NCBI GenBank assembly: GCA_024640445.1 | Contig: JAHEEZ010000173.1 | Location: 1-7,754 of the forward strand | Reading direction: 5' to 3' | Source of the DNA: Acidobacteriota bacterium | GTDB lineage: Bacteria; Acidobacteriota; Blastocatellia; Pyrinomonadales; Pyrinomonadaceae | DNA length: 7,754 nucleotides | Shown here: positions 1 to 6,649 of the stretch, one piece after another | How positions within the stretch are numbered: position 1 is the stretch's first letter | Layout of the letters: each line of letters starts with the position of its first letter | Program-made: the position numbers and the translations under genes | Notes under the pieces: generated by a model | The model's database searches: none | Told to the model about the DNA's origin: nothing | What the model saw: the letters and a program-made list of their open reading frames with translations, nothing else

Positions 1-957
1 CAGGCCCGCCGCCATCGAGACGGGGTTTCCGCCGAAGGTGGAGAAGGTAAGGCCGGGGAAGGCATCAGCGACCTCAGATGTCGCGATCGTCCATCCGATC
101 GGCACGCCGTTGCCCATACCCTTCGCGGAGGTGATGATGTCGGGCTCGACTCCCCAGTGCTCGATACCGAACCACTTGTCCCCCGTTCGGCCCCAGCCGG
201 TCTGAACCTCGTCCGCAATGAAGAGGCCTCCGTGGTTTCGTGTGATCTCCGCCACTTTGGCGAAGTATTCTTTCGGAGGAACGATGAAACCGCCGACGCC
301 GAGAATGGGTTCCGCCATGAACGCGGCGATCTCGCCGGTGGTTGTGGTCCTGATCAGCTCCTCTACATCATCGGCACACGCAACGCCGCAGCTCGGATAT
401 TCCAGCTTGAACGGGCACCGGTAGCAGTACGGCGCGGGAGCGTGGACCATCCCCGCGACCTGTGACGCAACCGGCTTCCAGGTCGAATGGCCGATAGCCG
501 ACAGCGCCGTCGCGCTTCTGCCCGAATAGCTGTGACGAAGGACGACAACCTCACTTCGACCCGTTGCCAGTTTCGCTGCCAGGATCGCAGTGTCGTCCGC
601 TTCCGTGCCGCTGTTCGAAAAAAAAGACTTCTTCAGTTTGCCGGGCGATATCTGCGCGAGTTTCTCGGCCAGGTCGCTCTGGGGCTTGTTTGCGTAAAGC
701 GTGGACGTATGCGAGATCGAGTTCACCTGTTCGATTATCGCCTCGTTCACCACGGGGTTCGCGTGGCCGACGCTGACCGTCAGCACGCCGCCAAAACAAT
801 CCAGGTAACGGTTGCCCTGGTCGTCCCATACGAATTCTCCGCTGCCTTTCACGAGCGCGAGCGGTTCCTTGTAATAGTTGGCGACCGCAGGGAAAAGGAA
901 CTCCCTGTGTTTTCTGATCGCTTCAGATAATTCCGTTTTCTTTTCTGATGGGTTCAT
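1..957 (-). CDS. Class III PLP-dependent aminotransferase, AGXT2-like (partial, C-terminus beyond window)
   Basis: The first 319 residues of a fold-type I (class III) transaminase are present; the rest lies beyond position 1. Such enzymes move an amino group from an amino acid such as alanine, beta-alanine or GABA to pyruvate, glyoxylate or another oxo acid in the cytoplasm. Visible landmarks are SNSGTEADDTA (114-124, cofactor phosphate region), IADEVQTGWGRTG (247-259, with Asp249 expected to bind the PLP pyridine nitrogen) and ITSAKGMGNG (275-284, with Lys279 the expected Schiff-base lysine). The overall pattern, including the FPAVANYY start and the GHANP motif, resembles alanine-glyoxylate aminotransferase 2 and related omega-transaminases. 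The exact substrate cannot be read from the sequence. Four cysteines (178, 181, 190, 194) form a C-x2-C-x8-C-x3-C pattern. The ATG at 957 is favoured by a GGAG (966-969) placed 8 nt upstream. The gene is divergent from the peptidase gene. Confidence 0.9.
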   Translation of the reverse strand, partial: MNPSEKKTELSEAIRKHREFLFPAVANYYKEPLALVKGSGEFVWDDQGNRYLDCFGGVLTVSVGHANPVVNEAIIEQVNSISHTSTLYANKPQSDLAEKLAQISPGKLKKSFFSNSGTEADDTAILAAKLATGRSEVVVLRHSYSGRSATALSAIGHSTWKPVASQVAGMVHAPAPYCYRCPFKLEYPSCGVACADDVEELIRTTTTGEIAAFMAEPILGVGGFIVPPKEYFAKVAEITRNHGGLFIADEVQTGWGRTGDKWFGIEHWGVEPDIITSAKGMGNGVPIGWTIATSEVADAFPGLTFSTFGGNPVSMAAGL

Positions 958-1123
958 TGGCAATGCTCCGCAAGAGGTAACCGGGATCCAGGAGGAATTG
1001 GAACGTCAAACAAGATATCGCGGCAGCGGCTCTGGAAGGACCGGATCGCGCGAACGAAAAACTTGACCAATCGGCGCCACAATAATAACGTATTTGCCAG
1101 TCATTAATCCATCAGTACACCTT

Positions 1124-1138
1124 GCCGGTCCAGCCGGC
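1124..1138 (+). other. Small GC-rich hairpin in the divergent spacer, upstream of the M1 peptidase gene
   Basis: GCCGG (1124-1128) and CCGGC (1134-1138) form a perfect 5-bp stem around a 5-nt loop, ending 28 nt before the ATG of the peptidase gene. In RNA it would sit in that gene's leader. It could affect ribosome access or be chance in GC-rich DNA. The rest of the 958-1166 spacer shows no RNA gene and no convincing promoter. Confidence 0.25.
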
Positions 1139-1166
1139 GCAGATCGGCGGGCGCATTCCTAAACCA

Positions 1167-3545
1167 ATGAAAAAAACCGCCACGTTCATTGCTGTCCTGG
1201 TATTCGCGATCGCCGCAAGTGCCCAGGACTCATCTGTCTCCGACTCCGAATCAATATACCGGCAGGCAAGCGCTTTCGCGCTGAATGGAGGTTCGGCCTC
1301 GGTAACCGGAACAGTGATCAAGAAAGACAGGGTGACCATCTCGCTGACAGGAACGATCTACTTCGGCGCTAAGGTGGACGGACGCGTAACCGGAGCCGTT
1401 TTCATCGGCCAGGGCAGAGTGTCGGTGGTCACCCCTCCCGCTGAATTCGAAAAGAAGAACCTTCAGAGGTTGATCGGCGCGGATACGATCGAATCGGATT
1501 TCACCGAAGCGGTATTTCGCCTGACCGACGGTTCGCTCGACAGCATTGCCGCCGGATCTAAACCCGAATCGGCCGCGGCGAACGCGGTGAAACTAGCCCG
1601 GGATACTGACCCGAGGATCAGTCAGGAAACCGGAGCAAATCTCCCGGCCAGGATCGCGATCTCGATCCAGAATCAAGAAGATCCGGGATTCTTTTTCGTC
1701 ACTTTCTCAGGCGGAAAGCGAGGCGCATTCAGCTATGCCTTTGATCCGCAGACAAGGATCCCGTCAACCTCCTTTGGCATAAACGGCGGGGAAAAGGGCG
1801 TTATCTGGTCGTATGACGGGGGTATCAGTTACGCGGATGTGTGGACCGCATTTGCGTCAGAAGAAGATTACAAGAATGGTGTGGTCGCGTTTTCCGATGC
1901 TTACGATCTGATCGACATCATCGATTACTCGATGGACATCGATATCCGTGATCCCGGAAAGCAGCTTGGGATCAAAGCGAGGATCGCGTTCTCCGCAAAG
2001 TACCCGGGCGTAAAAGCGATCCCGTTTTACGTGGGCGAATCGCTAGGCGAAGGAAGAAGTGAACGCCTGAAGCGCCAGATGAGGATCAGTTCCGCGACCG
2101 CCGCAGGAGCTGCGGTGTCGTTTGCGCAGGAGGATTGGGACAGTGGATTTGTTGTCTTTCTCAAACAGCCTCCGAAGGTCGGAGAACCTGTGGTAGTGGA
2201 GTTCGAACTTGCGGGCGATTTCATGCAGAAGCCGGAAGGCACCGATCTTGTCTATTATCCCAGGTCAAATTCCACATGGTATCCGCGCCACGGTTTCCTC
2301 GACCGCTCCACCTACACGCTCAAGTTCGATCACGAGAGCAAACTTGCGGTTGCGAGCGTCGGGGAGCGGACGGCGGAAGCAGACAAGGATGCCGACAAAT
2401 ACGGGATAACCACCTACAAGATCGACCAGCCGGTCTCGCTCGTCACATTTGCCTACGGGAGATTCGAGGTCAAGGAAGAGGACCTGAAATTCGAAGATGG
2501 CAAAACGATCCCTCTTGAGTATTTTTCCCTCAGAGGTGATTTCAGAACGATCAAGGAAGAGTTCATCCTCGCCGAGATGAACAACGCGCTCCGATATTTC
2601 CGCGCGTTGTTCGGCGATTACCCTTATTCGAGATTCAGCGCGGTCTTTCATCCTTATCCGTTCGGCCAGGGTTTCGCTTCGATTTTGCTGATGCCAAAGG
2701 CGGACCGCGAAAGCAAATTTGTCTATTCATTCATCGCGCACGAGACCGCGCACCAATGGTGGGGGAACATCGTCGCCTGGCGCTCATACAGGGACCAGTG
2801 GCTGAGCGAGGGTTTCGCGGAATACTCCGGCGTCCTGTATACGGCGCTCCGGGACAGTCCAAAAGCTGCGGATAATCTGATCGACAGAATGCGCGATGAG
2901 ATCGACAAGCCCACGCAAAATCTTCGCGGACAAGGCAAAGACAGGGATGTCGACGTCGGCGCGATAATCAGCGGGCGACGCCTTAATTCGAGCGAGGCGC
3001 TGGGTGTTTATCAGAACCTTGTCTACAACAAGGGTGCGTTGGTCCTGAGGATGATCCATTTCCTGATGAGCGACCCTTCGACGGGTGACGACAAGGCATT
3101 CTTCGAAATGATGAAGGATTTCGTGTCGCGTTACCGGAACAAGGTCGCTTCGACCGAGGATTTTCGAGCCGTCGCGGGCGAGCACTTCGCGAAGACGCCG
3201 ATCGCCCAGAAGTATGGGCTTAAGGGTCTGAACTGGTTCTTTGACCAATGGGTATATGGCGCATACCTGCCGGCCTACAGGATCGAATATAGCTACCAGG
3301 ACGTCGGGAACGGACAGGTGGCGGTCAAGGGAGAGGTCATACAGGAAAACGCCGGGAAGGACTGGTTCATGCCGCTTCCCATCTCGTTCGATTTCGGGAA
3401 CGGCCAGTTCGCGCGCGGGACAATAATCGCATATGGCGAGCGGCAGCCGTTCGAAGTTAAGCTGCCCGCGAAGCCGAAGAAGACCGATGTTGATGTAAAG
3501 AAGTGGATACTGTCGGAAAAGACGGAGACGGTTCTTAAGAAGTAA
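1167..3545 (+). CDS. Secreted M1-family zinc metallopeptidase (GAMEN Glu replaced by Gln)
   Basis: This 792-residue protein belongs to the gluzincin M1 family, whose members mostly remove N-terminal residues from peptides. The zinc site is complete: HETAH at 525-529 (His525, Glu526 general base, His529), and Glu548 after 18 residues within WLSEGFAEY. Tyr620 in VYNKGALVLRM matches the catalytic tyrosine. The exopeptidase GAMEN motif is not recognisable. Counting 24 residues back from His525, as in LTA4 hydrolase, gives Gln501 in FGQGF, where the family normally has Glu. Residues 1-19 form a signal peptide (Lys-Lys, hydrophobic core, ASA before Gln20), and no lipobox Cys is present, so the protein is probably periplasmic or secreted. 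About 450 residues of mainly beta-type sequence precede the catalytic domain. The ATG at 1167 is chosen because it starts exactly at the signal peptide; an upstream ATG at 1122 would add 15 residues before it. No strong Shine-Dalgarno is visible. Confidence 0.88.
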   Translation: MKKTATFIAVLVFAIAASAQDSSVSDSESIYRQASAFALNGGSASVTGTVIKKDRVTISLTGTIYFGAKVDGRVTGAVFIGQGRVSVVTPPAEFEKKNLQRLIGADTIESDFTEAVFRLTDGSLDSIAAGSKPESAAANAVKLARDTDPRISQETGANLPARIAISIQNQEDPGFFFVTFSGGKRGAFSYAFDPQTRIPSTSFGINGGEKGVIWSYDGGISYADVWTAFASEEDYKNGVVAFSDAYDLIDIIDYSMDIDIRDPGKQLGIKARIAFSAKYPGVKAIPFYVGESLGEGRSERLKRQMRISSATAAGAAVSFAQEDWDSGFVVFLKQPPKVGEPVVVEFELAGDFMQKPEGTDLVYYPRSNSTWYPRHGFLDRSTYTLKFDHESKLAVASVGERTAEADKDADKYGITTYKIDQPVSLVTFAYGRFEVKEEDLKFEDGKTIPLEYFSLRGDFRTIKEEFILAEMNNALRYFRALFGDYPYSRFSAVFHPYPFGQGFASILLMPKADRESKFVYSFIAHETAHQWWGNIVAWRSYRDQWLSEGFAEYSGVLYTALRDSPKAADNLIDRMRDEIDKPTQNLRGQGKDRDVDVGAIISGRRLNSSEALGVYQNLVYNKGALVLRMIHFLMSDPSTGDDKAFFEMMKDFVSRYRNKVASTEDFRAVAGEHFAKTPIAQKYGLKGLNWFFDQWVYGAYLPAYRIEYSYQDVGNGQVAVKGEVIQENAGKDWFMPLPISFDFGNGQFARGTIIAYGERQPFEVKLPAKPKKTDVDVKKWILSEKTETVLKK

Positions 3546-3563
3546 CACGGATCGTGGGCTCAG

Positions 3564-3707
3564 GTTCCGGGCAGAGGTTCCACGTTCCAAGTTTCAAGTT
3601 CCGGGCAGGGGTTCCAAGTTTCAGGTTCCAAGTTCAAGGCGCCAGGTCCAGGGTTCCAGGTTCTTGGTTGAGGGATCGCATTTCAAATTCAAGATTTCAA
3701 AATTTAA
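3564..3707 (+). repeat. Left heptamer array (degenerate GTTYCAR / ATTYCAA units)
   Basis: This is a run of 7-nt units. From 3577 the units are gttccac, gttccaa, gtttcaa, gttccgg, then a 6-nt gcaggg. From 3611 to 3673 there are nine further uninterrupted heptads, beginning gttccaa, gtttcag, gttccaa, gttcaag. After a short break, AT-rich versions follow: atttcaa 3680-3686, attcaag 3687-3693, atttcaa 3694-3700, aatttaa 3701-3707. So the outer part has G-initial, GC-richer units and the inner part has A-initial, AT-rich units. The 19-nt segment 3564-3582 recurs at 3598-3616 with one mismatch. Phase-keeping over roughly 20 units makes chance unlikely. The array begins 18 nt after the peptidase stop codon. 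Reading frames through it are low-complexity by-products and not genes. Confidence 0.85.
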
Positions 3708-3723
3708 GGCTCGGGACGGAAGG

Positions 3724-3743
3724 TCAGGGGATCTCGCCCCTGA
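3724..3743. other. Central hairpin between the two heptamer arrays
   Basis: TCAGGGG (3724-3730) pairs perfectly with CCCCTGA (3737-3743) around a 6-nt loop, ATCTCG. An outer pair, GGCTCG (3708-3713) with CGAGCC (3777-3782), encloses it, so the centre of the element is itself palindromic. No U-run follows on either strand, which argues against a simple intrinsic terminator. A role as the apex of the larger inverted element is an inference. Confidence 0.5.
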
Positions 3744-3796
3744 GATTACACCGCCTGGTTACGGATCCCTAGAGGGCGAGCCATTGGCTTGAGACA

Positions 3797-3925
3797 AAGA
3801 ATTTTGAAATTTGAGATCTGAAATTTGAATTCTGAATTCTGTAATCTCTGATCTGAAACACTAACTTGAACCTGAAACTTGGAACGTGGAACCTCAAGGT
3901 GGAACCTGGACCTGGAACCTTGAAC
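3797..3925 (-). repeat. Right heptamer array, inverted relative to the left one
   Basis: Read on the minus strand, these are the same unit families as in the left array. From 3925 inward they run gttcaag, gttccag, a 6-nt gtccag, gttccac, a 6-nt cttgag, gttccac, gttccaa, gtttcag, gttcaag (to 3865). After a 5-nt break come gtttcag, atcagag, attacag, aattcag, aattcaa, atttcag, atctcaa, atttcaa (3859 down to 3804). As in the left array, G-initial units lie outside and A-initial AT-rich units inside. Eight consecutive units from 3804 to 3859 keep exact 7-nt phase. The array ends 91 nt before the start codon of the Fe-S subunit gene. Confidence 0.85.
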
Positions 3926-3948
3926 TGACCTATGGCTCCTCTCAAACA

Positions 3949-3978
3949 TTGCCCTAACAAATTCTACTTTGATATCAT
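3949..3978 (+). promoter_or_regulatory. Candidate sigma-70-type promoter for the molybdenum hydroxylase operon
   Basis: TTGCCC (3949-3954; 4 of 6 to TTGACA) and TATCAT (3973-3978; 5 of 6 to TATAAT) are separated by 18 bp. They lie just after the right heptamer array and upstream of the Fe-S subunit gene. A start near 3985 would leave a leader of about 30 nt carrying the AAGGA ribosome site at 4006-4010. The match is by eye only. Confidence 0.4.
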
Positions 3979-4016
3979 TCCCCGCAAACCCTACCTTTTC
4001 ATTACAAGGAATCGCT

Positions 4017-4481
4017 ATGGAAGACATTTCCTTTAACGTCAACGGAAAAAGAACCTCCGTCAGTGCCGAACCGTCAACACCGCTTTTGTGGGTGATCCGC
4101 GAGAAACTCGGGCTTACGGGAACCAAGTACGGATGCGGCATAGCCGCTTGCGGAGCGTGCACCGTCCATGTCGACGGTATCGCGACGCGTTCGTGTGTAA
4201 CCCCTGTATCAGACGTCTCGGGCAAGAAGGTCACAACTATTGAAGGCCTGTCCGAGAACGGCGACCATCCGCTCCAGAAAGCCTGGGTCCAGGAACAGGT
4301 TCCGCAATGCGGGTACTGTCAATCGGGCCAGATCATGCAGGCGGCGGAGCTGCTTGCGAAAAAAGGGAATCCAACGCGGCAGGAGATCGTCGAGCATATG
4401 AACGGTGTTCTGTGCCGGTGCGCAACCTACTACAGGATCATAAAGGCGATCGAGAGCGCCGCGACAGGGAGGAAGCCGTGA
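4017..4481 (+). CDS. [2Fe-2S] small subunit of an isoquinoline 1-oxidoreductase-type molybdenum hydroxylase
   Basis: This 154-residue protein is the electron-transfer subunit of a xanthine dehydrogenase-family enzyme. It carries electrons from the molybdenum centre of the partner subunit through two [2Fe-2S] clusters. The plant-ferredoxin-like N-terminal domain has C40-x4-C45-x2-C48 with C60 (in YGCGIAACGAC...RSC). The C-terminal helical domain has C98-x2-C101 (QCGYCQSGQ) and C133-x-C135 (VLCRCATY). All eight ligands are present, and the length is normal for IorA/CoxS-like proteins. The ATG at 4017 is preferred because AAGGA (4006-4010) lies 6 nt upstream and the protein begins directly with the ferredoxin fold (ISFNVNGK). 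A TTG at 3969 would add 16 unconserved residues. The stop codon shares one base with the start of the large-subunit gene. No export signal is visible. Confidence 0.95.
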   Translation: MEDISFNVNGKRTSVSAEPSTPLLWVIREKLGLTGTKYGCGIAACGACTVHVDGIATRSCVTPVSDVSGKKVTTIEGLSENGDHPLQKAWVQEQVPQCGYCQSGQIMQAAELLAKKGNPTRQEIVEHMNGVLCRCATYYRIIKAIESAATGRKP

Positions 4482-6649
4482 TGACCGAAAAGAACGAAAC
4501 CGGAATATCGAGACGCGGATTCCTGAAGGCGGCCGGAGGCGTGACGTTTGCGGTCGCGGCGTATGCCCTGCTCCCGAAGCTTCCTTTCGGAGGCGAGGCG
4601 GAGGCGAGCGGTGAATTCGTAGAAAAAGAGATAAACGCGTGGGTAAGGATCGCGGCTGACGGAAAGATCACGATCTACAATCCGGCGGCGGAAATGGGCC
4701 AGGGATCGATGACCGCGCTCCCGATCATCCTCGCGGAGGAGATGGACGCCGACTGGTACGACGTCAGGATCGAGAATTCGCCGATCGAACCCGATATCTA
4801 TGGAAGCGGAAGTCCGGGCCGCCTTGCGATGATCACCGTGGGCTCGCGTTCGGTTCGGACCTATTACGATTCCCTCAGACTCGCGGGCGCCAGCGTTCGA
4901 AAGGCGATGCTCGACGCGGGGGCGAAGAAACTGGGTGTTCCCGTATCCGAGCTCACGACCGGCCCGAGCGTGGTTATCCACAAGAAGTCCGACAATCGTG
5001 TTTCGTATGGAGAACTCGCAGGATCGATGGAGATACCCGCCTCGCCGCCAAAGGCAACTTTAGCGGACCTGAAAGACCCGAAGGACTTCCGGCTCATAGG
5101 AAACCAGCGCGTTCCAAGGTCCGACATTCCCGCAAAGACGGACGGGAGCGCGATGTACTCGATCGATGTGCGCCTGCCGGGAATGGCGTACGGGATGATC
5201 TCGCATTCGCCTGTGAATGGAGCAAAACCTTCATTGAAGAACGCTGCTTCGATCAGATCGATGAAAGGCGTGCTTGGGGTCGTCGAACTTGACCAGGGGG
5301 TCGGTGTGATCGCCGAATCAGTCGAGGAAGCGCTCGCGGCAAAGAACGCTTTGGATATTGCATGGGCCGGAGGCGAAGCAAGAGGTCACAACACCGGCTC
5401 GATGTTCGACGAGTATGCGGCTGCTGCTTCGGACGCTTCGAGATCCGGAAGTTCGCTGGACAGCGCCGGCGATGCCGCAGGCGCTCTTTCAAGGGCTGAG
5501 AAAAAGTACTCCGCAGACTATCTGAACGACCATGCGTACCATGCGCAGATGGAACCTCTGAACGCAGTGGTCTCGGTCGCGTCCGATGGCAAGAGCGCGG
5601 AGGTATGGGCAGGTTCGCAGGCTCCCGACGGAGCGAGATCCGCCGCGGCTCGTGTATTGGGAATCGACCGGTCAAAGGTCAAATATAACCAGATGTACCT
5701 TGGCGGAGGTTTCGGAAGGCGTTCCAATTCCGACTATGTCGAAGAGGCAGCCGCGCTGGCGAAGACGATCAACCGACCGGTCAAGATGATGTGGACCCGC
5801 GAGGACGACATCACCTTTGGGCAGTTCCGGCCGGGCTCTTTGCAGAGGATGGAAGCGGGCGTCGATTCCAAAGGGAACATTGCCGCCTGGCGCTACACCA
5901 TAGTCGGAACCGGAGGCGGCCTTCTGACAAGCGGTGCGGAGTCGCAGTTCTACGATCTTCCGAACCGGCTTGTCGAACGTCGTGATGTCGAGGCGGGGAT
6001 CCGTACCAAGCATTGGCGCGCGGTCGGACATGGCGCGAACAAGTTCGCGATAGAGGCGTTCATCGATGAGATCGCGCACGGCGAGGGAGTCGATCCTTAC
6101 GAGTTCCGCCGCAGGCTTATGGCGAAACAGCCGCGCGCTCTGAAGGTCCTGGACACCGCGGCGGAAATGGCGGATTGGAGCAAGCCTTCACCAAAGGGCC
6201 GCGCGAAAGGCATCGCGTTCGCCGAGAGAAGCGGCTCGCTATGCGCCGGAGTCTGCGAGGTTTCTGTTGCCGACGGCCGGATACGTGTTCACAAGATTTG
6301 GTGCGCGTTGGATTCCGGTCAGGTCATCCAGCCGGACAACGTGATCGCGCAGTCGGAAGGGAACATGCTGATGGGCCTTGGAAACGTGCTGTACGAGAGC
6401 GTGACGATCAGGAGTGGGAAGGTGGTCGAGACAAACTTCGACGGATACAACATCGCGAGGATCGAAGATACGCCGGACCTGATAGAGATCAAGATAATTC
6501 CTTCGAACGAACCGCCTGCAGGGGTCGGCGAGGCGGCTTTGCCGTTCATCGGCGGGGCAGTTTCCAACGCGGTTTTCGCCCTGACCGGGAAACGTTTGAG
6601 GCACATCCCGTTCACACGTGAGAAAGTGCTCAAAGAGCTGTCAGGCTAA
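4481..6649 (+). CDS. Molybdopterin-binding large subunit, isoquinoline 1-oxidoreductase beta/aldehyde oxidase-like, Tat-exported
   Basis: This 722-residue catalytic subunit should hydroxylate a carbon of an N-heterocycle or aldehyde, using water as the oxygen source. The actual substrate is unknown. The N-terminus carries a twin-arginine signal (ISRRGFLKAA, Arg11-Arg12, then a hydrophobic stretch to about 31), which implies periplasmic activity. The order is IorB-like: an AEMGQGSMT segment near the N-terminus (70-78), a hammerhead-like domain at about 205-310 beginning RVPRSDIPAKTDG, the first cofactor-binding domain with QMEPLNAV (around 353) and GGGFGRR (408-414), and the second with GVGEAALPF (681-689). 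Glu684 is in the position of the catalytic base. The ATG at 4481 overlaps the upstream TGA by one base and follows AGGGAGGA (4466-4473) by 7 nt, so translation is probably coupled. The frame is open further upstream, but that part overlaps the Fe-S gene. No FAD subunit, cytochrome c subunit or XdhC-type maturation factor is adjacent. The 3' end overlaps the convergent pdhA. Confidence 0.93.
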   Translation: MTEKNETGISRRGFLKAAGGVTFAVAAYALLPKLPFGGEAEASGEFVEKEINAWVRIAADGKITIYNPAAEMGQGSMTALPIILAEEMDADWYDVRIENSPIEPDIYGSGSPGRLAMITVGSRSVRTYYDSLRLAGASVRKAMLDAGAKKLGVPVSELTTGPSVVIHKKSDNRVSYGELAGSMEIPASPPKATLADLKDPKDFRLIGNQRVPRSDIPAKTDGSAMYSIDVRLPGMAYGMISHSPVNGAKPSLKNAASIRSMKGVLGVVELDQGVGVIAESVEEALAAKNALDIAWAGGEARGHNTGSMFDEYAAAASDASRSGSSLDSAGDAAGALSRAEKKYSADYLNDHAYHAQMEPLNAVVSVASDGKSAEVWAGSQAPDGARSAAARVLGIDRSKVKYNQMYLGGGFGRRSNSDYVEEAAALAKTINRPVKMMWTREDDITFGQFRPGSLQRMEAGVDSKGNIAAWRYTIVGTGGGLLTSGAESQFYDLPNRLVERRDVEAGIRTKHWRAVGHGANKFAIEAFIDEIAHGEGVDPYEFRRRLMAKQPRALKVLDTAAEMADWSKPSPKGRAKGIAFAERSGSLCAGVCEVSVADGRIRVHKIWCALDSGQVIQPDNVIAQSEGNMLMGLGNVLYESVTIRSGKVVETNFDGYNIARIEDTPDLIEIKIIPSNEPPAGVGEAALPFIGGAVSNAVFALTGKRLRHIPFTREKVLKELSG

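Larger units (their letters stand above)
3564..3925. repeat. Composite mirrored element: long imperfect inverted repeat built from heptamers
   Basis: The two arrays face each other across about 90 bp. The best-matched arms are an exact 23-nt inverted repeat (3574-3596 and 3873-3895), an 11-nt pair ATTTCAAAATT (3694-3704) with its complement at 3800-3810, and GGCTCG/CGAGCC (3708-3713, 3777-3782). The centres implied by these pairs differ by up to about 17 bp, so the palindrome contains indels. Nearly all of the 471-bp gene-free stretch between the peptidase and the oxidoreductase is this element. No transposase, target-site duplication or coding gene is visible in it. Short tandem heptamers are known in other bacteria (for example cyanobacterial STRR sequences), but the function of this type is not established. 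Confidence 0.75.

Noticed and set aside
618..625. A8 tract inside the aminotransferase gene as a frameshift or slippage site
   Set aside because: The reading frame is intact across it, giving KSFFSNSGTEA as expected for the family. A homopolymer alone is not evidence of programmed slippage.
1063..1091. Possible promoter TTGACC (1063-1068) with TAACGT 17 bp downstream for the peptidase gene
   Set aside because: The -10 match is only 3 of 6, and the neighbouring TAATAA is too close at 14 bp, so this is too weak to annotate.
3554..3772. Open frame of 72 codons across the left heptamer array
   Set aside because: Its translation is a low-complexity product of the 7-nt repeat, it has no ribosome site, and it matches no family I recognise.
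3564..3925. CRISPR array or insertion sequence
   Set aside because: There are no regular long direct repeats with unique spacers, no cas genes, no transposase and no target-site duplication.
3746..4234. Minus-strand open frame of 162 codons through the right array and into the Fe-S subunit gene
   Set aside because: It lies antisense to the well-supported ferredoxin-type gene for about half its length and is repeat-derived in the rest.
4307..4480. Upstream extension of the large-subunit frame to an ATG at 4307
   Set aside because: This would overlap the Fe-S gene by 175 bp. The Tat signal and a strong Shine-Dalgarno both place the start at 4481.
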